The translations under genes and the position numbers were made by a program. From Lepidurus packardi (lineage: Eukaryota > Arthropoda > Branchiopoda > Notostraca > Triopsidae), in NCBI GenBank assembly GCA_023053545.1, contig JAKZAN010000005.1, forward strand, positions 7,130,001 to 7,194,000: a stretch of DNA of 64,000 bases, in the 5' to 3' direction. A model generated the notes under the pieces. The model had not been told where the DNA came from. It ran no database searches and worked only from the letters and a program-made list of their open reading frames with translations. Of the stretch, positions 24,301 through 34,918 are shown one piece after another (position 1 is the first letter of the stretch; each line of letters starts with the position of its first letter).

Positions 24301-25659
24301 GAGGAGCACGAATTGACATGTTATGGACTCTAGGCTATCGCTTAAATCTGTGAAAGCATCTTCAGTTAAGGCCAGCAATTGATTGGCTGCGTGGCCTTGC
24401 AGGAAGACTTTTTTGAGCTCGGGAAAGTTACTGAAATGTTGTCTTGTGAGCGTTAGGTTTTGTACGTCGGGTGCTTGCATCAGGGTTAAAGCCTGGTTAA
24501 AGAAAGTTAAAGAACGAAGCTAAAATAAAAAAAAAATGTCTGTGGTGTGATCAAGTCAAACCTGGAGATCGGTAGAGAGAGAAGTAAAAAAGGCTTTGAG
24601 TTCGGTTTTCGCGTTGAGCACACATAATCCTGACTTCAAAGATTCTTTGGAGTTGGAAATGGATTCTTCGTCGGTTGGAAGAACGTTGTTGGTTTGCTGA
24701 GTCGGTCGTTCAGTATTGTGACGTGAAGTAATGTAGCAAAGACACTCAGTAGGGCAATTCGCACTGGCATTCCATGGTCTTCCAAGCAAGAACTAAGTCA
24801 AACCAGATGTAACAAAATAGAATGATCGCATTTATCAGAGATTATCATTAGAAAAGTAGAAATTGTCCAACTTACTGGTAATTGCGCAATATAAAGTGTA
24901 AGTAAGAGGAAGCCGTGCTTCATGGTTAATCACGGTGTGGACGTTTCACGTGTTCTGGCCTGTGTAGGCTAAAACTTAAAAAAACCTTACGAAGGGCAAA
25001 TCTCGTAACCGGGCAGCAGCAGGATGCGAGTTCACTTATCACAGTTCCGTTTCCCCTTTCGATTAGCGGTTTGGGATCAGGGATGCTGTAGTGAATAACA
25101 GCATTAGCCTGCTTCAATGGATTGCATAACTCAGAGAGACTAATTAAGAAATTGTAAGATGCTTTTTAACGAAATTTTCCCCTCTTTTTTTGTGCTTATT
25201 TTTATAAATAGATGTTCCGGCTAGCGGAGTATATTTCATGACGTACGACTGGTTACAGCGCAAATTGGCACCTGCACCCATACCTGGATCTGATGCGAAA
25301 CCACAGTTAAGTCCACTTCGCACCTTATTTGCTGGTGGCATGGCTGGAATCTTCAACTGGATTGTTGCCATTCCTGCTGACGTCATTAAAAGCAGACTTC
25401 AAACAGGTATGGACTATTTATTGAGCTGATTTTGGCATCCACTACTAATTTGATAATCTTTTTTACTGTAGCTCCACATGGGGCGTATCCTAACGGCATT
25501 CGAGATGTAGTGGCGACGCTGATCAAAGAGGATGGTGTTGCATCCTTTTACCGAGGAGCAGTCCCAGTTTTATTGAGGGCTTTCCCTGCTAATGCTGCCT
25601 GTTTCCTAGGGTTTGAAGTGGCCATGAAGTTCTTAAATTTCACGGTTCCGAGTTGGTAG
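21387..25659 (+). CDS. SLC25A20: Mitochondrial carnitine/acylcarnitine carrier
   Basis: Inner-membrane antiporter that exchanges acylcarnitine for carnitine, supplying fatty acids for beta-oxidation. Exons 21387-21485, 21551-21665, 21730-21926, 22069-22192, 25212-25406 and 25472-25659 give 305 aa. The three tandem mitochondrial-carrier repeats are visible: signature [12 protein letters not shown] in repeat 1, [13 protein letters not shown] in repeat 2 and [12 protein letters not shown] in repeat 3. The G-E-R-I-K-C variant in repeat 2 is typical of the carnitine carrier. The fourth coding intron (22193-25211, about 3.0 kb) is some 40 times longer than most introns here and contains a complete antisense LRR gene. 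AATAAA at 25715 follows the stop by 56 bp. Confidence 0.95.
22237..24923 (-). CDS. Secreted leucine-rich-repeat protein nested in the SLC25A20 intron
   Basis: Unidentified LRR protein of 770 aa. Exons in transcript order: 24876-24923, 24562-24792, 23437-24519 and 22237-23187. A short signal peptide ([14 protein letters not shown]) leads into a cysteine-rich LRR cap (CPTECLC, near residue 29). About a dozen leucine-rich repeats follow between residues 160 and 510, for example [17 protein letters not shown] and [20 protein letters not shown]. An LRRCT cap follows (NPWHCSC, near 520). The C-terminal 170 residues are acidic, with runs of Glu/Asp near 610-690, and end in a Lys-rich segment. No transmembrane helix is seen, so it is probably extracellular matrix or secreted. 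Several N-glycosylation sites lie among the repeats. The family cannot be named from sequence alone. Confidence 0.88.
23309..23417. repeat. Long hairpin (32-bp inverted repeat) in the intron shared by SLC25A20 and the LRR gene
   Basis: Arms 23309-23340 and 23386-23417 pair at 30 of 32 positions. Inside the 45-nt spacer a further nine positions pair (23346-23354 with 23372-23380, one of them G-U), leaving a terminal loop of about 17 nt. It lies wholly inside the LRR intron 23188-23436 and the SLC25A20 intron. It may be a miniature transposable element or a small-RNA precursor; no target-site duplication was found at its ends. Confidence 0.6.
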
Positions 25660-25714
25660 CGATAGTGCAGTTTTTTCGGCCAAGCACTCAACAATGCAAA
25701 TTTTAGTTGGGTAT

Positions 25715-25720
25715 AATAAA
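25715..25720 (+). terminator. Polyadenylation signal of SLC25A20
   Basis: AATAAA lies 56 bases after the SLC25A20 stop, between the converging ends of SLC25A20 and ARPC4. Confidence 0.65.
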
Positions 25721-25893
25721 GAATGTGGTTTTTGTTAGTTGGAAATTAAAAGGGTCATTTAGTCTTGATTTAGAAATTCTATTCACAAAACACGATTGAA
25801 TCATCAGAATGTTTGTCACCCACGTACTGGAAGGGAAACGTTGGAAACAGAATGTTTGATTCTTTTCATTTAAAACTAGAAGAAATAATGGTA

Positions 25894-26654
25894 TTAATCG
25901 AGAAATTTGTTCAAACTGTAATTAAGATTTTTTACTCTTTTCAAAAATTCCTCAGCGCATACACGTGCACGGGCATTGACAGCTAACTTCATTTCGCTGA
26001 TTTCTTTGTCAATTTCCTCCATGAAATGAATTACAAAATCAACCAATTTGTGCTTGTACATGGCTTCGGTATGGAAGTTCGTAATTAGAAAACTGATATC
26101 GTAGCCCTAAAAAGAAAAGAGTAGTAGTAGTAGTTATATTCGATTACACGCTGGCGTTGTAGTACTTCAACAGCTTTGCGGCGCAGAATAATGAAATTTT
26201 CAGCTCGCATCATCATGAACCTCATAAACTTATGGCACAAAATGCGTTCGATTTCATCGGCTTGTTTAATGGATATGCTCACGCGTACGGAGTTAATCGA
26301 CGCTTCAATTAGTACACGTTCTTTTTCATTCCGGCTAATGACTACTGGGTTGAGCAGAAGCTCCTTGCTGGTTCTCACTTCTACTTCAGGTTTGTTATGA
26401 CGCTCTACTACTTGGGAGGAAAAGTTTTCCAGACACATAGCGGCTTCTAAGGTGTGTCTTACAGCCATAAGGTAAGGACGCAGAGTTGCAGACTATGACA
26501 AAGACAAACGAAGTAGTTAGACATTACAGATAAAAAAGGCTTAACAAGGATACATTAGAATTCGAACCTAGTTTCATTCCACTACGAACGAGGCAAAAAT
26601 TAAACAGATCGTAATGTCGTGAATGCACACGGAAGATTAAGGATTTCTTACCAT
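25894..26654 (-). CDS. ARPC4: Arp2/3 complex subunit 4 (p20)
   Basis: Core structural subunit of the Arp2/3 complex, which nucleates branched actin. Exons 26652-26654 (the ATG codon alone), 26166-26492 and 25894-26106 give 180 aa. Conservation is very high: [54 protein letters not shown] and [19 protein letters not shown]. The first coding exon is just the start codon, followed by a GTAAG donor; the next exon begins SATLRPYL, matching the family N-terminus. The protein is about 12 residues longer than the usual 168, because the reading frame continues past the EEFLK end as [14 protein letters not shown]. It lies about 0.7 kb downstream of the SNX9-type gene on the same strand and converges on SLC25A20. 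Confidence 0.95.
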
Positions 26655-27331
26655 GTTTCGTGACTTTATGACGTCTACAGATTTCAAATATTTAAAAAAA
26701 ACAGTGCCTGTTGTTAATTTGCACCAGCCTCTCCCTTCCGGCAACTCACACTGTAAACATAAGCTACTGAGCGCCGAGCGGTTTTCTGGTATACTTCTAT
26801 TTCATTAGATGGCCATAATTTCCGAAACTTTAGTCTTGCGCGCTTGATTTAAATCTATCATGTTGGGAGTTTTGTACTTCCTATTTTATACAGTATTTTT
26901 TTCTTAGTTGTTTTAAAACATTGGAGCAAACACTGGCGCAAAAAGACGCTTATTACAAAAATACAAGCCAAAAATTTCCTGCTTTCAATACAAATTAACT
27001 AAAAGCAAACAAGAAACGTAACTTGGTTTGTAACATAAGAGAAATTGTATAAGCGTGACGAAAAAAAGCTTGACGAAGTTATAGAGAACACAATAACATA
27101 AAGGAAATAAAGTTAGGTTAAAAGTAAACTCAGAGGGTGGGGAAAGCAAGAAAATATGACAAGAAACAATACAATGCGAATACGATGTCCAAAAAAACCA
27201 GGTTCAAGGTCAAGAGGCAGCTAGTCATCACGTATATCAACTGGAATTGTCAGTTTGCTTCTCAGCATCTTAGTTCCCGAACGATCAGCAAAAAACTTAC
27301 AACTTTACCCACACGAAAATATACTCTTATC
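26655..27331. other. ARPC4-SNX9 intergenic spacer
   Basis: The 677-bp AT-rich region contains the ARPC4 promoter and the SNX9-type 3' UTR. A basic open frame at 27137-27391 shows no family motif and ends inside the SNX9 last exon in antisense. I see no supported gene. Confidence 0.35.
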
Positions 27332-29664
27332 TCAAAGGTTGTCATATTGTTGAAGAGCGACTTCCAGTTCTTGTACAACCTGCATAAATAGCTCTGTTAG
27401 ATCTCAAAACAACACCTAAACGAGCGCATTAATACTACCTTCTGATAGAAACCAATTTGCTGCCGCAAAAACACCTTCATGGCGCCGCTAAAATCCGTCA
27501 ATCTCTCGCTATTGAAATTCTGCATTTCCGCCAAAAGAGCGTACGTAACGACATCAGTTCGTTGTGCTACTGCATTGACTTGGGCTGTATCTGTTTTGCC
27601 TTCTATAGCCAAGCGTTCCGTTTCCTTCCTCTTCTGGATAGCGCCCTACAGGAGACCGCGCATTTAAATAAATTTCTACAATTTATTCACTTGGAACAAC
27701 TTACTTTATGCACATTTAAAATGTCCGGCCACGAACTAAGCAAGCCTTTATAATCATGAAGTATATCGCCCAAGGGCTCCCAATCGTATTTGGGCTGCTC
27801 CTCGTGTATAATGCCAATATGATCGTACGTGTCGCCCGTGTGACGTAGCGCAGAGGTTAACGCTTGGACTTGGGGACCCAGACATCCTAATCGGACATCA
27901 GAATCCATATCCATAGCTAGGGCCAAGCTTTGAAACGACTGTCCCACCCTCTGCCATTCTCTTTTCATAGGGCCTTGGAGTTTTTTGGCTTGGTCGTTCC
28001 CCACGTTGGACAACTGACGTACGGAAGCGTCAAAAGATGTGACGAATCGAGAAAAGGTCTCTGTACGAGCTTCCCTGCGTTATCAAGTAGTATAAAATAG
28101 ATAAAAAAATACAGAACCAGATTAAAGAAAAAATACGCTTACACTAAAACAGGGTCTAAAGGCCGCTCGGGAGCTTGAATAGCAACGAACAAATTGGCAC
28201 CAAGTCTTTCATCCTTTTCGGCCTTCCGTTTCCCTGTTTTCCATAGTTTGGCATCGGTGCAGGAAAGAAAGTGGTTCAAAACCGCGGCATGGCATAAAAC
28301 CGGGTGCCGACAAACCCGATCTATGAACGATTGTAACTGCAGCCGCCTATGCTCTACAAAATGATCTTCATAGCGACCACTGATTTGCTTATCAGGCAAG
28401 GGAGGGATGGGAATCAAGCAGTATTTTTCTTCCAAGCGTTCATGGAGCCAGTCAAAATGCTTATAACGCCGGGAGACTTGGATGTTATTAAACTACAGTG
28501 AAAAAACCATTAAGGACTTGAACAAAGAAAAAAGAAAAAATGCAAACCGAGGGTGTTAGCTGATAAGCAATGAAGCTTTTTAATCCTTTCAACTTGGACT
28601 CCTTCTTTGGCGAAGTTATGACGCACGCAAAAGGTTGCGCAGGAGGTGACCAGAAAATAGTTCCATCGCTTCCTTCCTGTTATAAACCCAACCTCATTAG
28701 TTTCTTCAGATTAAACCTGGAATGCTACCATAATGTAGATTTTCTCAGCTTCCGGGACGTTTCCCGCTTTTGAGCCAATTATATATGATTCACCTCCTGT
28801 CTTGACAAAGGTAGAAAAACGATTCAGGTTCTTGCGAGGCCCAACAGTACCTTTCCCTAAGATCGAACGGCATATTAAAGAAGTCTACAGTCTAAAAGCT
28901 TCTTTTATCTTTTGGTTACCTAGGCTCAATGTGTCAGCTGAGCCGTGGTCGTAAGCGGAAGTAGTTAGGGTTTTTAGCCCAGGCGCAGATGGCATTGCCT
29001 GAGATGGATGTGCCTGAGATCCACCCCCTTCTGAATCGTCATCCCAATCGTCGTCCCAATCGTCATCATACTGACCACCATCAGCAGCTACCTCTTCTTC
29101 ATACCCACTGGGTAAAGGCGGTGGAGGCAAGGCAGGAGGACCATTAAGGCTTACTTCCTAATAGAATAGATGCATTTATGTTGAGTAAAATGACTGCAAA
29201 CATGCCACCTTACCTGTACGTATGCTGCAGGAAAAATTCCAGACTTGCCTGATACATTATACCCCTCCCACCAACCCTCTCCTACATCTCTGGAAGTGAC
29301 AACTAGCGTTTCTCCAGATTTTAGAGACAATTCAGCTGTGCCTGGTTGTGCATCAAAATCGTAAAGGGCTGACACCTGTAATAACAAGCAAAAATTTGGG
29401 AGTGCTCAGTTATAATTGTCCCATAAGTCTAGGATAACCCTTGAGCTTCTCAAAAGCTTTCCAGAGAGGCAAAGGCGTTTTGTTTAGCAAAGCAAGCTGT
29501 AGTAAAATTTTGTTAAGGAAAGCGACGGGCTAATTAATTTTAATGAACTCCCTCTTTTTGAACTGGTCATACTGGTGACCGCATCCCAACAGGCAATAAT
29601 AATGGCCGAAACTTCGAAGTAACTAAGTGAAAAAAATGTGTAAGTTTACCTGGGTAGCTGACAT
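27332..29664 (-). CDS. SNX9: Sorting nexin of the SNX9/18/33 (SH3-PX-BAR) family
   Basis: Membrane-remodelling adaptor of clathrin-mediated endocytosis that links dynamin and N-WASP/Arp2/3. Nine exons: 29650-29664, 29214-29375, 28920-29157, 28717-28856, 28548-28676, 28143-28492, 27705-28074, 27439-27645 and 27332-27379 (552 aa). An SH3 domain fills about residues 5-60 (ALYDFDAQPGTAELSLKSGE, GWWEGYN). A Pro-rich/acidic linker with DDDWDDDWDDD follows. The PX domain covers about 165-290 (RRYKHFDWLHERL, PPLPDKQISGRYEDHF). A WKTGKRKAEKDE linker precedes the BAR domain in the C-terminal 200 residues. Family members are 570-630 aa, so this one is slightly short. SNX9, SNX18 and SNX33 arose by vertebrate duplication, so this is probably the single invertebrate orthologue. 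Confidence 0.93.
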
Positions 29665-30176
29665 GATGTTGTAGACTAAAACCCCCTTTGAATATACGTT
29701 AATTATCACAGAAACGCACCAAGTCAACAAAAGTATTCGTCAGCAGGCATGACACAACAACACAGAACTAAATATCGCTTCCCTTTTACGATACCGTACC
29801 GCCCAATGGCCTTCAAAAAATTCCCGACACGCCTACTAACCCATATCGCCACCTCGGTGATATTATTCCCAAGGGCGGGAGAAAAATCCCTGATAAGAAT
29901 AGAAAGGTAAATCAAATGCATTAAGTAAACAGGGTCTTGAGTAATATATTACATTATTCGGATCAGCTTTTTGTATATTGTGACACAACAGCCACTCAAT
30001 GAAAGGAGTAAATAATTGGTAGGTAATTATTATCTCCGACTAGTTTCAGTTATCGATGCAGTATTCTGCTGTCACTATATCCTCCTTGTTTCTCTCCAGT
30101 TCAATTTAAGATATAAGGGGATGCTCACAGAATGACTGATGGCTTGGGATCTGTTGTTTGTTCTTCGAGTCCCTCT
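29665..30176. other. SNX9-chloride channel intergenic spacer
   Basis: The 512-bp gap separates the SNX9-type start from the chloride-channel stop on the same strand. A small antisense frame at 29724-29921 has no motif. I see nothing else supported. Confidence 0.3.
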
Positions 30177-32636
30177 CTAAGGCGAAGTACCAGTTCCAAT
30201 GGGAATCGACGGCTCGGTCAAGACAAATGCACACCAGTAAATGACGTTCAAAATGAAGAACGAGCCAGGAAAGAGAACACGTGAAACGCGATCGATCATT
30301 AAAGCTTTGGCACGACGTTTGACAAGTTCGGGGTGTCTCGCGGAAGGTCCAGCGGGAGGGGGATTGGGAAGAGATTGAGGACCGGGCGATACCGAAATTC
30401 CTTCAGGTTTGTTCTCCAGGCAAAGATTCCGATTGGTGACTACCGTTGTTAATCCAACTTCGTTGTCGCCACCTCCACCGTTTAATTGCGTTTCCATCTC
30501 AGTTGATATGGTGGCGACTGAGCTGCGAGGCCGTGTCCGCGACGTTGCCCGAGTCCGAGGACGACTTAACCGTTGGGATACATGCCTCCAACTACGGGTT
30601 ATAACCGAGCTTTGTTGAACATGAGATAAAACGCATCCGTCGACCAAATCACCCAACATGACGTTCACTAACGCGTATTCCATCAATGAGCAGAAGACAA
30701 ATATAGTGCAGGACGACATAAAGAGATCAATGGCCTATGCAAACGATTAGGCACGACGGTGTTATTAATGGATTAACTAAAAGAGTAAGATCGCTACTGA
30801 CGTTACCTTGATGTAAGATACTGGTGGTAGGGACTTCTGGGAATTGGCGTGCTGCGTAGAGAGCGTAAGAAGAGAAGTGACACCCAATGTAACGCGTGCC
30901 GGAACGGCTTCTGGACGCAGCCAAAAGGAAATCCAAGACATAATAACGATGAGACACGTGGGTATATAGGTGTGGAACAAGTAATATCCCAAGCGTCGTT
31001 GCAAAGTGAAGACGAGTTCCAAGCATGTGAAATTGCCGGTAGAATAGACTTGGGTGCAATCCCCGGTTGTAGTCGAGACCAAATCCAATTGCGGCAGTTC
31101 AATACGCTCCACAGCCAACGGCAATTTGGGTTCCCAAGTAAATACCAAATCGGCTGTCGTATGCGAAACTTAAAACAGGCAAAGAGAAAAACCAAAACGT
31201 AAGCTCGAGATCAAAAGCAAAGTCATAGAATCCTGACTTGTCAACTTACGACTTTCAATCTTCATAGCGCATTGTTGTGTGTCGTGTGGCTATATATATA
31301 CACACACAAAAGAAGCGTCAATAATTAATCCTTCCAGCAGATCGAATAAGGAAAAGTTTCAAAAGGCCTTACGTAGCGTTGAAAATTCATGGCGCAGGAG
31401 AGAAGTAATGTGAGTTTGGTCATATATAGAATCGTTTTGTCCTGGTAGAGCCAAACGTAGTGGTTGGGAACAGTCATATCTATGTTTTCATCGATTCGGA
31501 ATAGTTTTATTGGGAAGTCGAGCTTTTTATATACCTTGGAACGTCACACGCTTCGCATTCTTGAAGTACGAATCCGGGCGCCAGATTTCACGGAGCCAAT
31601 TTAGAGGCAGTAAACGATACTCAGCTGACATATTTTCAGCGAAATGTAAGCGATGATCTTTCCACGTTTGGGCGAAGAAAACATCAGCTGTAAATGTCTG
31701 CAAATAAAGAAAAGCAATAACAGGAGAATCCTCCATAAGATCTGATTTATACCATAGAGCTTTCATCAATGGAATCCAGACTCATAACAGTCACATGGAA
31801 TTGCACCTCGGTGGCTTTCCCTGTTGAAACAAAAGAATGTGCTCCAGTGAGAGAAAAACACCTACATGATACGCAATCATTGTAAAGCATACTCTTACCA
31901 TCCTGCTTGGGAGGGGTCATTTTGTCGTACGCCTTGGGCGCGGAGGGCAATATGTCTTCTAAAAGTAGTGGACTCAATTCGTTTTCCTTGTGAACCTCAC
32001 ACCTGCAAAAGATTTGTTTTTGTTAGAAAAAAGACAAAACTTGCAGGATTATCACGAAATAGCGTGCAAAGTGCGAAAGAAAAAATAAGCATCCTGCTGT
32101 GCTCGGAAACGCGGGGCATTAGAAGAGGTTAGTTTGTTACGGACAAAAGAAGCAATTAAGTGTTGAGTGTCACAGGACCTGAATCCTAATACCTCCAGTA
32201 ACTGGTCTAGTTTATGACATATGAGGTAACGCCCCTCAGATTTAGAGACTTATGGGGGATCATTAACCCCCTCGCGTACCGTGAAAACATTACTGAACGA
32301 GAGAAAAAAGACTGGATTGCTCCACTGACCACCCCATGCAGCGCAAATTGACTTACATACGGCCAAATCTACATGGATGGTCACAGTAGCAATGTCATAA
32401 GTAGCATTAGAAACTTACGTTTAATGCGTACTAACGCAACCAACTTCGAAGCTTACTAGCTTAGATGCAAAGCTGGTCGATTGAAAAGGATGCGGAGTTA
32501 AACAAAGTTACAAAAATAGTTTAGGGATTGCTATTTCCCCCGCATTCTTCTTGGCAGGAGTTGTGATCAAATTTTCTATCTTTTCTCTTCGCGCTTCGAG
32601 GGTTGCATTTACATAAATGAGTAAAAGATGCGGCAT
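30177..32636 (-). CDS. Cys-loop ligand-gated chloride channel, pHCl/GluCl-glycine-receptor group
   Basis: Pentameric anion channel subunit. Supported exons: 31899-32002, 31753-31820, 31535-31697, 31373-31479, 31250-31289 (a 40-bp micro-exon), 30807-31168 and 30177-30734. A likely first exon at 32512-32636 keeps the phase (508 aa in all), but its N-terminus makes a poor signal peptide, so the true start is uncertain. Visible features are WRPDSYFKNAK and VPNHYVWLYQDKTILY, the Cys-loop CAMNFQRYPHDTQQC (13 residues between cysteines), a second cysteine pair in GDCTQVYSTGNFTC, and four membrane helices. M2 begins PARVTLGVTSLLTLSTQ, whose PAR is typical of anion selectivity. A long Arg/Ser/Pro-rich intracellular loop separates M3 and M4. 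It most resembles arthropod pH-sensitive chloride channels; the ligand cannot be read from sequence. Confidence 0.85.
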
Positions 32637-34918
32637 TTTACGGAAATTAAACCGTATAGAAACTAGACCGTGCCAGTGTTGCGGTACCTGCCAAGCGGAA
32701 ACTCGTAGTGAAAAAACATTGCAAACAGGAACAAAAACCAAGCCCGAGTTGGCTCCTGCCGATAGCGTGAGCTTTCCATTTGAGGGCAAAGCTACGCGAA
32801 TCACGTGTCACCGCAAGTTTCGTGCTCGAGAAGATGACAGCAGCAGCCTTCCCCTTGTGCTTAATGAAGCAGGGCAGAAATTTCTGGCTCTCAAGTAGGC
32901 CCTTTCCTTTAAGTAACTACTTCACCGTTTTGGGAAGAACCACAATTTCATCATGTGGTCACGATCCAAGGTAGAAGAGCCATTCAACCTAGTAACAGCT
33001 TTCTGTTGGATAAAAATGACTTTGAAATTAGCCTATGTTGATTATTGTTCGTTACCTGGACACGGCAGTCCAACTATGCGATTCCCCGGTCGTATTACGA
33101 TTACTAGACAAACACAACAAAGGAATACGAGAAAGCCATATCCACCGCGGAGATCAGTATAACTGACACTGACGCGCTAGTGTATTTCCGTGTGCTAGAA
33201 GATGAAAGTGAAGCATTCCTTTTCCCTTGTCCTAAATGTTTAGGAGTCTGCGCTGGTTCTTCTGCTCCTGCCTGCTACACAACTTCCTCCAGTGTCCCGT
33301 GGAGGAGTTCAAGTTGAGGTTAAGCTGTATAGGCCCTGAAAGGAGACAAGTGCTAGGACGCTCTAAGGGGTGGATGAGGGAAAAACGTGCGAGAAACAAT
33401 CGCGGAAGCTTTTTAGCTTCCATCTCTTCTCCCCGTCCCCTTTTAAAATGCGCTGACCCCTAAACCCAAAGTACGTCATAAACCTTTCATCGGAAGGCTG
33501 TATCGTTTGGCCTAGTTTTCGGGAGGTTGGGGTTCTTCTGTTCTTGGAAAGAGAACATTAATTTTAGTTTTTAACGAGCAGCATGTATGAATTTATGATT
33601 TCTAGTTAAACTTCTTCCTTGTTACGTCGCACAAGTCAGCCTATTAAAAATGTACGTCGGACAGCGCTGTTCCGGAAGCGGTTAGTACTGAAACTGCTGA
33701 CGCTACTTACCGTCACATCACTTTGGGTTCACTGGATGCATTGGATGTAAACGTCGTTAGGCGGAATACGTGCTGACAATAGTGAGACTTGAATAAGTAA
33801 TGTCGAACCTGGAAGCTGTAAAGAAGACAAGTTGCATATAATTCTGTAATGTTCCTCCATCCCTTACAGACCCGCATGAAAAGAAAGATTGCCTTTTTAT
33901 TGATTTTTTTATGAGGAACAGGGGATCAAAAAGAGATAAGCGCCAAACTTGACGGTTCTTGGGCTGATTTTTGTGTAAGGGTAAAAATGGGGTAATGGCT
34001 AAGAAGGAAAGGCCTGAGGATGCAATGATTCCCTCAGAAATCCTTAGCCCACGTTACGCCACAGTGCACAACAGCGAACCATTTCCTTTTCTCAGTGTCC
34101 GAGTTAAGAGTCTACGGCACACTGCGAGAGTACAATGTCTTTATAGAAACAGGAATTCATGTCCGAACCGAGCCCTACATATCACTTTTCACTTCTCCTT
34201 TCAACGCGAGAACTAGCATCGAGAATGGGCCAGAGAACTGGCCCATTCTCGATGGCAGAGCAAAGAAAATAAGAGAAAAATTCCCAGCTTGGAACATGTT
34301 TACTTTAGTCGCCGAGACACTCTGCCATAAAGAACATTGTTAAACGGTTACCAATACGGGTATTGGGCCCAAGCCATAAAAATGCGCTATTATGCTGACT
34401 AAACACAAACATAAAACAAATAAACAATTTCATATTTTCTCCCTGTGCAAAGTTTATCTTTCCACCTGACGGAAAATTTTACGCTTCACGAGAGAATCTT
34501 TCCCTTGTTGGCAGTATTTTGAATGGAAAATTTACGTCTCATTGGTCCCAGCAGGTTCCAACCACGAAAAAATCAGAATGGAAATGGTCTGGCTTTGCTG
34601 TTCACGTTCAGCGATAAGGCTTTTAACTCGGGCGGATTAGTTTTTCTGAGAAAGAAAGGGAGCACTGTATTGGTCCTTGGAAACTTCGGTCACAAAAAAA
34701 AGAGAAAAAATCACGGAATGGTGCAAGTATTTTTCTTTTTCACTCCGTGGTGCAAAAAAATGGGTAGATAACCATGCGATTGCTGAGACATTATTACGTC
34801 TGGGCGACTACGCGATCAAACCAAAAACATGAAGAGGCAATCAGTAGAAAGGATGGGGAAAGTTACTTAGCTCAGTTTACTTAGCTCGCTAGTAAATAAA
34901 GTATTCAATCAAATTTGC
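32637..34918. other. Intergenic region upstream of the chloride channel
   Basis: The 2.3 kb between the channel's probable first exon and the 3' end of the PAN/ZP gene contains only short frames without motifs or convincing splice context. It probably holds the channel's promoter and any missing 5' exon. The only structured element noticed is the perfect hairpin at 34217-34254. Confidence 0.35.
34217..34254. repeat. Perfect 17-bp inverted repeat with 4-nt loop
   Basis: Arms 34217-34233 and 34238-34254 are exact reverse complements around the loop agaa. The stem is GC-rich in its inner half (GGGCCAG). It lies about 665 bp beyond the 3' end of the PAN/ZP gene. Confidence 0.8.

Noticed and set aside
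27137-27391. Basic frame of 84 codons between ARPC4 and SNX9
   Set aside because: AT-rich, no motif, and it overlaps the SNX9 last exon in antisense.
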